NCBI RefSeq assembly: GCF_049994905.1
Contig: NZ_CP188258.1
Coordinates: 2,356,001 to 2,420,000, forward strand
DNA from: Diaminobutyricibacter sp049994905
GTDB taxonomy: Bacteria; Actinomycetota; Actinomycetes; Actinomycetales; Microbacteriaceae
DNA length: 64,000 bases
Reading direction: 5' to 3'
Shown: one piece after another, positions 35,117 through 43,335 of the stretch
How positions within the stretch are numbered: the stretch's first letter is position 1
How the letters are laid out: each line of letters starts with the position of its first letter
Program-made: the position numbers and the translations under genes
Notes under the pieces: generated by a model
The model's database searches: none
What the model saw: only the letters and a program-made list of their open reading frames with translations
Told to the model about the DNA's origin: nothing

Positions 35117-35173
35117 CGAGCACAGGTAAAAGCATCCGGATTCTCTCGAAAGACGTGACTTTTCCTGTGCTCG
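35117..35173 (+). promoter_or_regulatory. 57-bp inverted repeat upstream of the ABC-F gene
   Basis: CGAGCACAGG(T)AAAAG and CTTTTCCTGTGCTCG form a 15-bp stem with a single bulged T around a 26-base loop. The right arm ends 22 bases before a TATACT -10 box, where a -35 element would lie. It has no following T-run. It could be a protein operator or a hairpin ending the sufT transcript. Confidence 0.7.
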
Positions 35174-35195
35174 GCTGCCGTTCGGGTGAGGGAAA

Positions 35196-35201
35196 TATAC
35201 T
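35196..35201 (+). promoter_or_regulatory. -10 hexamer of the ABC-F gene
   Basis: TATACT, 48 bases before the ATG at 35250. A small GTCG/CGAC hairpin (35222-35237) lies in the leader just before the start codon. Confidence 0.5.
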
Positions 35202-35249
35202 GGTGCGATACCCCTACCCCTGTCGTGGAAACGCGACATAAAGAATTGG

Positions 35250-36857
35250 ATGACATCTGTGCTCAGCGTGCATGGCCTTGAGCTCAGAGTCGGAGCCAGA
35301 CTCCTCATGGAAGGGGTCGACTTCCGTGTCGCCGACGGGGACAAGATCGGTCTCGTGGGGCGCAACGGCGCTGGAAAGACGACGCTCACGAAGGTGCTGG
35401 CGGGCGAATCGCTGCCGACCGGCGGCCGCGTCGATCGCAGCGAGGAGATCGGCTACCTGCCACAGGACCCGCGCTCGGGCAACCCGGAAGATCTCGCGCG
35501 TACGCGCATCCTCGACGCGCGCGGTCTCGGAAGCATTGTGCTCGGGATGCAGCAGTCGACGCACGACATGGCCAGCGACGACCCCGAAGTCAGCGCGGCT
35601 GCGATGAAGAAGTACGGCCGGCTGGAGGAGCAGTTCCACATGCTCGGCGGTTACGCGGCCGAAGCTGAAGCCGCATCCATCGCCAGCAACCTGAACCTGC
35701 CCGATCGCATCCTGGACCAGCAGCTGAAGACCCTCTCGGGCGGCCAGCGCCGCCGCATCGAGCTCGCGCGCATCCTGTTCTCCGATGCCCGCACGATGAT
35801 CCTCGACGAGCCGACGAACCACCTCGACGCCGATTCGGTCGTCTGGCTGCGCGAGTTCCTCAAGAACTACACCGGCGGTTTCATCGTGATCAGCCACGAC
35901 GTCGAACTCGTCGGTGAGACTGTCAACCGCGTCTTCTACCTCGACGCCAACCGGCAGGTCATCGACATCTACAACATGGGCTGGAAGAACTACCAGCGCC
36001 AGCGCGCAGCCGACGAAGAACGCCGCAAGAAGGAACGGGCGAACGCCGAGAAGAAGGCCGGCGCCCTGCAACTCCAGGCCGCGAAGTTCGGTGCGAAAGC
36101 GACCAAGGCCGCGGCCGCTCACCAGATGGTCGCCCGTGCAGAGAAGCTGCTTGCAGGACTCGAAGACGTGCGCTCCGTCGACCGGGTGGCCAAACTCCGG
36201 TTCCCGACGCCGGCACCATGCGGGCGCACGCCGCTACAGGCGAGCGACCTGTCGAAGAGCTACGGGTCCCTGGAGATCTTCGCCGCCGTCGACCTCGCCA
36301 TCGACCGCGGCTCCAAGGTGGTCGTGCTCGGGCTCAACGGCGCGGGCAAGACGACCCTGTTGCGGATGCTCGCGGGCGTCGACCGGCCCGACACCGGCCA
36401 GATCGAGCCGGGTCACGGACTGCGGATCGGGTATTACGCGCAGGAACACGAGACCATCGACGTCAAAGCCTCTGTGCTGCAGAACATGATGTCGTCGTCG
36501 CCGAGCCTGACGGAGACGGAAGCCCGGCGCGTGCTCGGCTCATTCCTGTTCACCGGCGACGACTCGCACAAGCCGGCCGGGGTGCTCTCCGGCGGTGAGA
36601 AGACCCGTCTCGCCCTGGCGATGATCGTCGTCTCGGGTGCGAACGTGCTGCTGCTCGACGAGCCGACGAACAACCTCGACCCTGCCAGCCGCGAAGAGAT
36701 CCTGGACGCGCTGGCTCACTACGAGGGCGCAGTTGTGCTCGTGAGCCACGACGAGGGGGCTGTCGAGGCCCTCAACCCGGAGCGCGTGCTCATCATGCCC
36801 GACGGCACCGAGGACCACTGGAACAAGGACTACCTCGACCTCATCTCGCTGGCGTGA
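35250..36857 (+). CDS. ABC-F family ATPase
   Basis: Soluble protein of 535 aa with two ABC domains and no membrane segments, the ABC-F layout of ribosome-associated ATPases (translation factors or antibiotic-resistance ribosome protection proteins). First domain: Walker A GRNGAGKTTLTK, signature LSGGQRRRIELARIL, LDEPTNHLDADSVVWL. A basic coiled linker (QRQRAADEERRKKERANAEKK) leads to the second domain: GLNGAGKTTLLR, LSGGEKTRLALAMI, LDEPTNNLDPASREE. Subfamily and any resistance role cannot be told by reading. Start ATG 35250 has only a weak purine stretch upstream. Confidence 0.93.
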   Translation: MTSVLSVHGLELRVGARLLMEGVDFRVADGDKIGLVGRNGAGKTTLTKVLAGESLPTGGRVDRSEEIGYLPQDPRSGNPEDLARTRILDARGLGSIVLGMQQSTHDMASDDPEVSAAAMKKYGRLEEQFHMLGGYAAEAEAASIASNLNLPDRILDQQLKTLSGGQRRRIELARILFSDARTMILDEPTNHLDADSVVWLREFLKNYTGGFIVISHDVELVGETVNRVFYLDANRQVIDIYNMGWKNYQRQRAADEERRKKERANAEKKAGALQLQAAKFGAKATKAAAAHQMVARAEKLLAGLEDVRSVDRVAKLRFPTPAPCGRTPLQASDLSKSYGSLEIFAAVDLAIDRGSKVVVLGLNGAGKTTLLRMLAGVDRPDTGQIEPGHGLRIGYYAQEHETIDVKASVLQNMMSSSPSLTETEARRVLGSFLFTGDDSHKPAGVLSGGEKTRLALAMIVVSGANVLLLDEPTNNLDPASREEILDALAHYEGAVVLVSHDEGAVEALNPERVLIMPDGTEDHWNKDYLDLISLA

Positions 36858-36875
36858 CGCAAAGGGTCTAGCCTC

Positions 36876-36890
36876 GCGAGCGAAGCTCGC
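36876..36890. other. small GC hairpin between convergent ABC-F and surf1 genes
   Basis: GCGAGC-GAA-GCTCGC, 19 bases after the ABC-F stop, possibly a bidirectional terminator; no T-run. Confidence 0.35.
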
Positions 36891-36925
36891 TCGGAACTGG
36901 CACGGCTGGATCGCATGCGATTCTC

Positions 36926-37774
36926 TTAGGTCCAGCGCTCCAGAAGGTCGTCTTCGATCTCCGCGTCTGTGCGTGTCTTGAGCGCCTTGCGGCGTTCCCG
37001 TTCAGCTGCGCGCGACTGCTCGGCCGGGTCGTCCTCGTTGAGTTTGCGATATTCGGTGCGCAACGCGTAGCCGAGGCCGAAGAAGCCGATCAGGGCGAAG
37101 ATGATCCACTGGATCATGTACGACCAGTGCAGGCCTTCGTCTTGCGTCGGTGGCGCCGTCACGGTCGGTTCCGGTGCGGATGCGGGGGCGGGGTCCTGCG
37201 AATCGAGGAGTCCGTAGGCGGCCGTGTAGACATCCCCGCCGATGCGTTTGCGGATGTCGGGGAGCTCGATCGTCGCCACCTGGTTGCCGATCCCGGTGCG
37301 ACCGTCGAGGTGGGGTTCGCCGGGCTTCAGTCGGGCGGTGACCGTGACCTGGCCGCCTGGTGCCGCCGGAACGCTGTCGGGCGCGTCGGTGCGAGTGCCG
37401 GTGGGCACCCATCCCCGGTCGACGATGAAGAGAGAGCCGTCGGCCAGACGGAGCGGAGTGAGGACCTCGAAGCCGGGTGTGCTGTCCAGGGGGCGGTTGC
37501 GCACGAGCAGTTCGTCATCCGTCACATAGGTTCCGGTCATCGTCACCCGCTTCCACTCCTGGTCCTTTGAGAACGAGGTGAGTGTCGGCAGCACCTGCTG
37601 CAGGGGGAGCGCGTGCGAGTTGAAGTTCGCGTCGAGCAGCGCGTTCGCCGCCGCAGCCTCCTTGCTGCGCGCGAGCTGCCATGCCGACAGCCCTCCGCAT
37701 GCGATCGCGAACACGATGGCGAAGGCGATGTAGCCCAGCCAGCGACGCGAGAATGCGAAACGCCAGCCCTTCAC
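36926..37774 (-). CDS. SURF1 family cytochrome oxidase assembly protein
   Basis: Membrane assembly factor of aa3-type oxidases, 282 aa. It has an N-terminal helix (LGYIAFAIVFAIACGGLSAWQL), a soluble domain with the family motifs WKRVTMTGTYV and VDRGWVPTG, and a C-terminal helix (WSYMIQWIIFALIGFFGLGYAL), followed by a charged tail. ctaB and ctaA are 6 kb away. The start overlaps the stop of the small upstream gene by ATGA. Confidence 0.93.
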   Translation of the reverse strand: MKGWRFAFSRRWLGYIAFAIVFAIACGGLSAWQLARSKEAAAANALLDANFNSHALPLQQVLPTLTSFSKDQEWKRVTMTGTYVTDDELLVRNRPLDSTPGFEVLTPLRLADGSLFIVDRGWVPTGTRTDAPDSVPAAPGGQVTVTARLKPGEPHLDGRTGIGNQVATIELPDIRKRIGGDVYTAAYGLLDSQDPAPASAPEPTVTAPPTQDEGLHWSYMIQWIIFALIGFFGLGYALRTEYRKLNEDDPAEQSRAAERERRKALKTRTDAEIEDDLLERWT

Positions 37775-38013
37775 GAGGCTGCTCCGCCGGCGACCTGCGA
37801 CGCAGGATCCGCGACCGCGACCACGCGGAGCGGGAATTCACGTGCCGCCAGGAACTCCCGCAGGAAGTCCACGTGCTCGTCGCACGCCAGCCACACCTTC
37901 ACGCGATCCTCCGTGTGGATCTTCGGGTTGCGCCACTCGATGCGCCACGCCGCCGTCTCGCGGCAGTTCGCGCGTGAGCACGTCAGCGCCTCCGGTTCAC
38001 CGAACCCGATCAC
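37771..38013 (-). CDS. small Cys/His protein coupled to SURF1
   Basis: An 80-aa protein without a membrane segment; I do not recognise a named family. Cysteines at 12, 17 and 44 and His47 (TCSRANC ... LACDEH) form a possible zinc-ribbon-like metal site. It overlaps both neighbours by 4 bases (DUF3099 gene upstream, SURF1 downstream), so it is translationally coupled to an oxidase assembly factor. A role in metal handling for oxidase maturation is possible but only inferred from context. Confidence 0.75.
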   Translation of the reverse strand: MIGFGEPEALTCSRANCRETAAWRIEWRNPKIHTEDRVKVWLACDEHVDFLREFLAAREFPLRVVAVADPASQVAGGAAS

Positions 38014-38396
38014 GTGCCATGCTCCCTCTGCTCGCCGTCTTCATCATCTTCGTCAGCGTCGTCCCGACCCTGTTCATCCGGCCCGCCCTGATCTGCACCA
38101 GCGCCCGTACCCGCGTCCGCACCCGGCGAATACGCAGGAGGCGTCATCGGAAGGATATTGCCTGGTCGCTGTACGCCACCTTGACGCGGGTCCGACCCGA
38201 CGTTCGCGATGACGACTGCAAAGTAGGGCAGGAACACAGCCCCGATCGCCGGGATGATCGCCCACCATCCCGGGACCCACAGGATCGAGACGATACAGAG
38301 CACGCGAATACCCATCGCCACCGAATATTTGATCATCCGGCGACGTCGCTCCTCGTCAGGCGAGAGCGGAAGATTGGTGATCGACTGTTGTTTCAT
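38010..38396 (-). CDS. DUF3099 membrane protein
   Basis: A 128-aa actinobacterial protein. Two membrane helices (about residues 22-63, YSVAMGIRVLCIVSILWVPG and WWAIIPAIGAVFLPYFAVVI) with the family ending ANVGSD identify DUF3099. The C-terminal half is Gly/Pro- and then Asp/Glu-rich, probably disordered. It is the first gene of the minus-strand trio with SURF1. Function unknown. Confidence 0.85.
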   Translation of the reverse strand: MKQQSITNLPLSPDEERRRRMIKYSVAMGIRVLCIVSILWVPGWWAIIPAIGAVFLPYFAVVIANVGSDPRQGGVQRPGNILPMTPPAYSPGADAGTGAGADQGGPDEQGRDDADEDDEDGEQREHGT

Positions 38397-38519
38397 GTCC
38401 GTTACGGGTGCCCGCGAATCGGGCCCGATCCGTCACCTCAAGCCTACGTCCAACCCAGACCATAAACTGGTACGCGTTCGATGTCAGGCGCCCGGCCTGG
38501 ACACAGGAGAGGACCCCGG

Positions 38520-39230
38520 ATGACAACCTCACGCACCGTGCTCGTGACCGGCGGAAACCGCGGCATCGGTTTCGCCATCGCCGAGGAGTTTCTGGCACAG
38601 GGCCACCGCGTTGCCGTGACGGCGCGTTCGGGCGAAGGTCCGGAGGGAAGCCTCACTGTGCGCGCGGATGTGACCGACACGGCTGCCGTCGACGCAGCGT
38701 TCGCCGAGGTCGAAGAGAAGCTCGGCCCGGTCGAGGTCGTCGTCGCGAACGCAGGTATCACCCGCGACACGCTCCTCATGCGCATGACCGAGGAAGACTT
38801 CGACGCGGTCGTGGACACGAATCTCGGCGGTTCGTTCCGCGTGATCAAGCGGGCCTCGAAGAACATGCTCAAGGCCCGTTACGGTCGCATCGTGCTGATC
38901 TCGAGCGTGGTCGGTCTGTACGGATCGGCCGGCCAAGTAAACTACGCGGCGTCGAAGGCCGGTCTCGTCGGGATGGCGCGCTCCATCACGCGCGAACTGG
39001 GCGCACGCGGGATCACCGCGAACGTCGTCGCTCCGGGCTTCATCGAGACCGACATGACCGCGGAGCTTCCGGAGACCCAGCAGGCGGAATACAAGCGCAA
39101 CATCCCGGCCGGTCGGTTCGCGACGCCGAACGAGGTCGCGAAGGTGGTCGCCTGGATCGCGGGGGACGACGCAGCGTACATCTCAGGTGCGGTCATCCCG
39201 GTCGACGGCGGCCTCGGGATGGGGCATTAG
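38520..39230 (+). CDS. fabG: 3-oxoacyl-ACP reductase FabG
   Basis: Short-chain dehydrogenase, 236 aa, reducing 3-oxoacyl-ACP with NADPH in fatty acid elongation. Cofactor motif TGGNRGIGFAIAEEF, NAGITRD, catalytic Ser in VLISSVVG and Tyr/Lys in YAASKAG, and the end SGAVIPVDGGLGMGH are typical of actinobacterial FabG1. I chose the ATG at 38520 for AGGAGAGG 7 bases upstream; an earlier ATG at 38481 is in frame. inhA does not follow; instead serB is convergent with a 4-base overlap. Other SDR roles cannot be excluded. Confidence 0.88.
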   Translation: MTTSRTVLVTGGNRGIGFAIAEEFLAQGHRVAVTARSGEGPEGSLTVRADVTDTAAVDAAFAEVEEKLGPVEVVVANAGITRDTLLMRMTEEDFDAVVDTNLGGSFRVIKRASKNMLKARYGRIVLISSVVGLYGSAGQVNYAASKAGLVGMARSITRELGARGITANVVAPGFIETDMTAELPETQQAEYKRNIPAGRFATPNEVAKVVAWIAGDDAAYISGAVIPVDGGLGMGH

Positions 39231-39931
39231 CGCAATCCCAGTAACCCCAGCACCTGCGACAGGTCCTGGCGGTCGATGACGACATTCGCTTCGGCGCGCA
39301 CGCGGGGTTTCGCGTTGAACGCGACGGACAGGGCGGCTGCTGCCATCATCCGCAGATCGTTGGCGCCGTCGCCGACGGCGACCGTGCGACGCAGGGGGAT
39401 GCCCGCGGCCGCTGCCCACTCGCGCAGCGCCTGTGCTTTGGCCTCGGCATCCACGACCGCACCGACCAGCCCCCCGGTGAGCACCCCGTCGGCCACCTCG
39501 AGGCGGTTGGCGCGCCAGTGGTCGAGCCCGAGACGGTGGCCGAGCCCGTCGAGCACTTCGTGGAAGCCGCCGGAGACGACGCCGACCGCGCCGCCGGCCG
39601 CCTGCACGCCGGCAACGAGTTCCGCGGCTCCGTCGGTCACGCGAACCCGCTGACCGACATGCTCGAAGACGTCGACCGGAAGCCCGGCCAACGTCTTCAC
39701 GCGCTCGCGCAGACTCTGCTCGAAGTCGAGTTCTCCGCGCATCGCGCGGTCGGTGATCTCCGCGACCTCGGTGCGTGACCCGGCCTCCTCGGCGAGCAGC
39801 TCGATGACCTCATCGTGGATGAGGGTCGAATCGGCGTCGAGCACCACCATGAAGCGGGGGCTGCCGACGAGTTGTCCAGCGGAGTTATTCGGGTCGATCG
39901 GGGTGTTCAGGGGTGTGGAACTCTGCGTCAT
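39227..39931 (-). CDS. serB: phosphoserine phosphatase
   Basis: HAD-superfamily phosphatase for the last step of serine synthesis, 234 aa. Motif I VVLDADSTLIHDEVIE, motif II VVSGGFHEVLDGLG, and motif III-IV AVGDGANDLRMMAAA are canonical for SerB. No N-terminal ACT domain is present; instead a short Ser/Pro/Asn-rich start. Its ATG overlaps the stop of glgC by 4 bases, so it is co-transcribed with glgC; its 3' end overlaps fabG convergently. Confidence 0.92.
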   Translation of the reverse strand: MTQSSTPLNTPIDPNNSAGQLVGSPRFMVVLDADSTLIHDEVIELLAEEAGSRTEVAEITDRAMRGELDFEQSLRERVKTLAGLPVDVFEHVGQRVRVTDGAAELVAGVQAAGGAVGVVSGGFHEVLDGLGHRLGLDHWRANRLEVADGVLTGGLVGAVVDAEAKAQALREWAAAAGIPLRRTVAVGDGANDLRMMAAAALSVAFNAKPRVRAEANVVIDRQDLSQVLGLLGLR

Positions 39932-41169
39932 GGAACGACGTGTACTCCCTTGCCGACGACAGTGATGCCGGATTCGGTGACGGTGAAACCACGCGCTCGG
40001 TCGCGTGCGGCGTCGACGCCGATGGAGGCGCCGGCGGAGACGACCACGTCTTTGTCGAGGATGGCACGGCCGACGAACGCGTTCGGTTCGATGACGGCAC
40101 GGTCGAACACGACGGAGTCGACGACGTGCGCACCGGATTCGATCTTCGCCCATGGCCCGAGCACACTGCGTTCGAGGTGCGCCCCCGAGATCACGCTGCC
40201 CAGGGACACGATCGAGTCGATGGTGACGCCGAGCGACCCCCGCCCGTCGCGCACGAGCTTCGCCGGCGGCGAGTTCAGCTGCTGGCTGAAGATGGGCCAC
40301 CACCGGTTGTACAGGTTGAAGACCGGGAGCGCAGAGATGAGGTCCTGGTGGGCTTCGAAGAACGAGTCGATCGTCCCGACGTCGCGCCAGTAGTAGCGGT
40401 CGCGATCGGTCGACCCGGGCACGTCGTTCCGCTGGAAGTCGTAGACACCGGCCTCGCCGCGGTTGACGAAGTCGGGGATGATGTCGCCGCCCATGTCATG
40501 GTTCGAGTCGGGCCGGTCGCCGTCGCGGATCACGGCCTCGATGAGGGCATCCGCGTCGAAGACGTAGTTGCCCATCGAGGCGAGGACCTCGTTCGGCGCG
40601 TCGGGGAGACCGACCGGGTCGGTCGGCTTCTCGCGGAAGGCTGCGATGCGGTCCGGATGCTTCGGGTCGACCTCGATCACCCCGAACTGGTCGGCGAGAC
40701 CGATGGGCTGGCGGATCGCGGCCACCGTCGCCGGCGCGCCCGACTCCATGTGCGCGTCGATCATCTGGGCGAAGTCCATGCGGTACACGTGGTCGGCGCC
40801 GACGACGACAACGATGTCGGGCTTCTCGTCGCGGAGCAGGTTGAGGCTCTGCAGGATGGCATCGGCCGAACCGCTGAACCAGCGCTTGCCCAGACGCTGC
40901 TGCGCGGGGACCGAGGCGATGTACGAGTTCAGCATGCCGTCGAGGCGCCAGGTCTGCGAAACGTGACGGTCGAGGCTGTGCGACTTGTACTGCGTCAGTA
41001 CGACGACCTGGCGCAGGTTCGAGTTGATCAGGTTCGACAGTGCGAAGTCGATCAGTCGGTACTGGCCCGCGAACGGAACGGCCGGCTTGGCTCGATCGGC
41101 TGTGAGGGGCATCAGCCGTTTCCCTTCGCCACCAGCAAGGACGATGCCGAAGATCTTTGTGCCAGCCAT
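39928..41169 (-). CDS. glgC: glucose-1-phosphate adenylyltransferase
   Basis: Makes ADP-glucose for glycogen (and maltose 1-phosphate) synthesis; 413 aa. The nucleotide-binding start GIVLAGGEGKRLMPLT, the effector-region RAKPAVPFAGQYRLIDFALSN (read in parts), VVVGADHVYRMDF and the C-terminal beta-helix domain are all present. The ATG has no ribosome binding site but TACTCT 6 bases upstream, so it is probably leaderless. Divergent from glgA with only 46 bases between them; serB is coupled downstream. Confidence 0.97.
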   Translation of the reverse strand: MAGTKIFGIVLAGGEGKRLMPLTADRAKPAVPFAGQYRLIDFALSNLINSNLRQVVVLTQYKSHSLDRHVSQTWRLDGMLNSYIASVPAQQRLGKRWFSGSADAILQSLNLLRDEKPDIVVVVGADHVYRMDFAQMIDAHMESGAPATVAAIRQPIGLADQFGVIEVDPKHPDRIAAFREKPTDPVGLPDAPNEVLASMGNYVFDADALIEAVIRDGDRPDSNHDMGGDIIPDFVNRGEAGVYDFQRNDVPGSTDRDRYYWRDVGTIDSFFEAHQDLISALPVFNLYNRWWPIFSQQLNSPPAKLVRDGRGSLGVTIDSIVSLGSVISGAHLERSVLGPWAKIESGAHVVDSVVFDRAVIEPNAFVGRAILDKDVVVSAGASIGVDAARDRARGFTVTESGITVVGKGVHVVP

Positions 41170-41175
41170 GGCTCA

Positions 41176-41208
41176 AGAGTAGAGGCATCCCTCGTGCTGT
41201 ACTAGCGT
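41176..41208. promoter_or_regulatory. divergent leaderless promoter pair glgC/glgA
   Basis: Minus strand TACTCT (41181 to 41176) lies 6 bases before the glgC ATG; plus strand TAGCGT (41203-41208) lies 7 bases before the glgA ATG. The two -10 boxes are 21 bases apart, so the two polymerase footprints must overlap. Confidence 0.55.
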
Positions 41209-41215
41209 TCAGATC

Positions 41216-42400
41216 ATGCGAGTCGATCTGCTCACCCGTGAATACCCGCCGGAGATCTACGGGGGTGCCGGGGTGCACGTCGCCGAGCTGGTCCGGGCTC
41301 TCCGGGTCGACACCGATGTGGTCGTGCGGTGTTTCGGCGCCCCTCGCGACGAACCCGACACGTACGCCTACAGTGTCCCGGTCGAGCTCAGTGCGGCCAA
41401 CGGTGCGATCACGACGCTTGGCGTCGACCTGCGGATGGCCCAGGACGCAGGCGGCGCCGACCTGGTGCACTCGCACACCTGGTACGCGAACGCCGCAGGG
41501 CAGCTTGCGTCACTGCTCCACGGCATCCCGCACGTCATCACCGCCCACAGTCTCGAACCGCTCCGGCCCTGGAAGGCCGAGCAGCTCGGCGGCGGATACC
41601 GCGTATCGAGCTGGATCGAGAAGTCGGCGTTCGAATCAGCGGATGCGGTCATCGCCGTCAGCGAAGGCATGCGGCGAGACATGCTGCGCAGCTACCCGGC
41701 ACTCGACCCCGACAAGGTGAAAGTCGTCTACAACGGCATCGACCTCAACCGGTGGCAGCCTCTCGAAGACGACGACCTCGCGCGGTCGCTCGGCGTCGAC
41801 CCCGACAAGCCCGCTGTGGTCTTCGTCGGGCGCATCACCCGGCAGAAGGGCCTGCCGTACCTGCTCAGGGCCGCGCGCCTCCTCCCCGTCGACGTCCAGG
41901 TCGTGCTGTGCGCCGGCGCGCCGGACACCCCGGAGATCATGGCAGAAGTGACACGCGGCGTCGAAGCCCTCCAGGCCGAACGGGCCGGGGTCGTGTGGAT
42001 CGACCGCCTGCTCAGCCAGACCGAACTGCGTGCGGTGCTCACCGCATCCACGGTGTTCGTGTGCCCCTCGATTTATGAACCACTCGGCATCGTGAACCTC
42101 GAGGCCATGGCCTGCGGGCTGCCCGTCGTCGGAACCGCGACCGGCGGCATCCCCGAAGTCATCATCGACGGCGTGACCGGCCGCCTCGTGCCCATCGAAC
42201 AGCTGCAGGACGGCACCGGAACACCCACCAATCCGGACGCATTCGTCGCGGAGCTCGCTGCCGCCCTGATCGAGGTCGTCGGCGACCGCGACAGGGCCGC
42301 GCTGATGGGAAGCGCGGGCAGGCTGCGCGCCGAAACAGCGTTCAGCTGGACCTCCATCGCCGACCAGACACGAGACATCTACCGGTCGCTTCTCGCCTGA
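41216..42400 (+). CDS. glgA: GT4 glycogen synthase / maltose-1-phosphate synthase (GlgA/GlgM type)
   Basis: Glycosyltransferase family 4 enzyme of 394 aa using ADP-glucose. N-terminal LLTREYPPEIYGGAGVHVAELV, HSHTWYANAAGQ, donor-site FVGRITRQKGLPYLL and VCPSIYEPLGIVNLEAMACGLPVV with the catalytic Glu pair. The mycobacterial relative divergent to glgC makes maltose 1-phosphate, so the true acceptor may be glucose 1-phosphate rather than glycogen. A TAGCGT box 7 bases upstream suggests a leaderless start. glgB and glgE are not in the window. Confidence 0.93.
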   Translation: MRVDLLTREYPPEIYGGAGVHVAELVRALRVDTDVVVRCFGAPRDEPDTYAYSVPVELSAANGAITTLGVDLRMAQDAGGADLVHSHTWYANAAGQLASLLHGIPHVITAHSLEPLRPWKAEQLGGGYRVSSWIEKSAFESADAVIAVSEGMRRDMLRSYPALDPDKVKVVYNGIDLNRWQPLEDDDLARSLGVDPDKPAVVFVGRITRQKGLPYLLRAARLLPVDVQVVLCAGAPDTPEIMAEVTRGVEALQAERAGVVWIDRLLSQTELRAVLTASTVFVCPSIYEPLGIVNLEAMACGLPVVGTATGGIPEVIIDGVTGRLVPIEQLQDGTGTPTNPDAFVAELAAALIEVVGDRDRAALMGSAGRLRAETAFSWTSIADQTRDIYRSLLA

Positions 42401-42410
42401 GAACGCCCGG

Positions 42411-42416
42411 TAGGCT
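42411..42416 (+). promoter_or_regulatory. -10 hexamer of the leaderless ABC ATPase gene
   Basis: TAGGCT, 6 bases before the ATG at 42423 and 10 bases after the glgA stop. Confidence 0.55.
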
Positions 42417-42422
42417 AGAACC

Positions 42423-43220
42423 ATGGCCAGCGTTCTCAAGCTCACAGATGTGTCCATCGTCCGCGACGAGAATACGATTCTCGACAGTGTGAACTGGACC
42501 GTCGAGCCGGATCAGCGGTGGGTGATCCTCGGTCCGAACGGCGCCGGCAAGACGACGCTGCTGCAGATCGCCGCCGCTGCGTTGCACCCGACGAGCGGCA
42601 AAGCCGACGTGCTGGGGGAGCGGCTCGGCAAGAGCGACCTCGCTGAGCTGCGTCCGCGACTGGGGTTCGCTTCGAGCGCCATGGCACGTCGGATTCCGCG
42701 CAACGAGACCGTGCTCGACGTGGTCATGACGGCTGCCTATGCGGTCACCGGCCGCTGGAACGAAGAATACGAAGAGATCGACGAGCGTCGCGCGCACCGG
42801 GTGCTCAACGAGTGGAACCTCGACCACTTGTCGGAGCGAGCATTCGGCACGCTCAGCGACGGCGAGCAGAAACGTGTGCAGATCGCGCGTGCCGTCATGA
42901 CCGACCCTGAGATCCTCCTCCTCGACGAACCGGCCGCGAGCCTCGACCTGGGCGGACGCGAGGAACTGCTCCAGCTGCTCGGCGGCTTCGCCAGTGACCC
43001 CCGGTCGCCGGCCATCGTGATGGTCACGCACCACGTCGAAGAGATCCCGCTCGGCTTCCGCAACGCACTCCTGCTCCGCAAGGGCGGCATCGTCGCGCAG
43101 GGCCCGATCGACACCGTGATCACGTCCGAGAAGCTGAGCGACACGTTCGGCCTCGGCATCGAACTGGCCGAATCGGATGGCCGCTACAGTGCGCGTGCGT
43201 CCGGCGCGGCGGACTCCTGA
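42423..43220 (+). CDS. orphan ABC transporter ATP-binding protein
   Basis: ABC ATPase of 265 aa, similar in type to the single-domain ModF/YlmA group. Walker A GPNGAGKTTLLQIAA, signature LSDGEQKRVQIARAV (Asp in place of the second Gly), Walker B ILLLDEPAASLDLGG, and the H-loop VTHHVEEIP are present. No permease or binding protein gene is adjacent, so either the partner is elsewhere or the protein is not part of a transporter. Substrate unknown. Leaderless start is likely. Confidence 0.85.
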   Translation: MASVLKLTDVSIVRDENTILDSVNWTVEPDQRWVILGPNGAGKTTLLQIAAAALHPTSGKADVLGERLGKSDLAELRPRLGFASSAMARRIPRNETVLDVVMTAAYAVTGRWNEEYEEIDERRAHRVLNEWNLDHLSERAFGTLSDGEQKRVQIARAVMTDPEILLLDEPAASLDLGGREELLQLLGGFASDPRSPAIVMVTHHVEEIPLGFRNALLLRKGGIVAQGPIDTVITSEKLSDTFGLGIELAESDGRYSARASGAADS

Positions 43221-43335
43221 ACCATCTGCTAAACTCGATAGCTGGCCCACGAGCCACCATGCTTCTCGCCCCGCGCGACACACGTGCAGCGCAGCGGGCA
43301 AGACACCCTAATCACTACGTAACAAGGAAGTCCTG

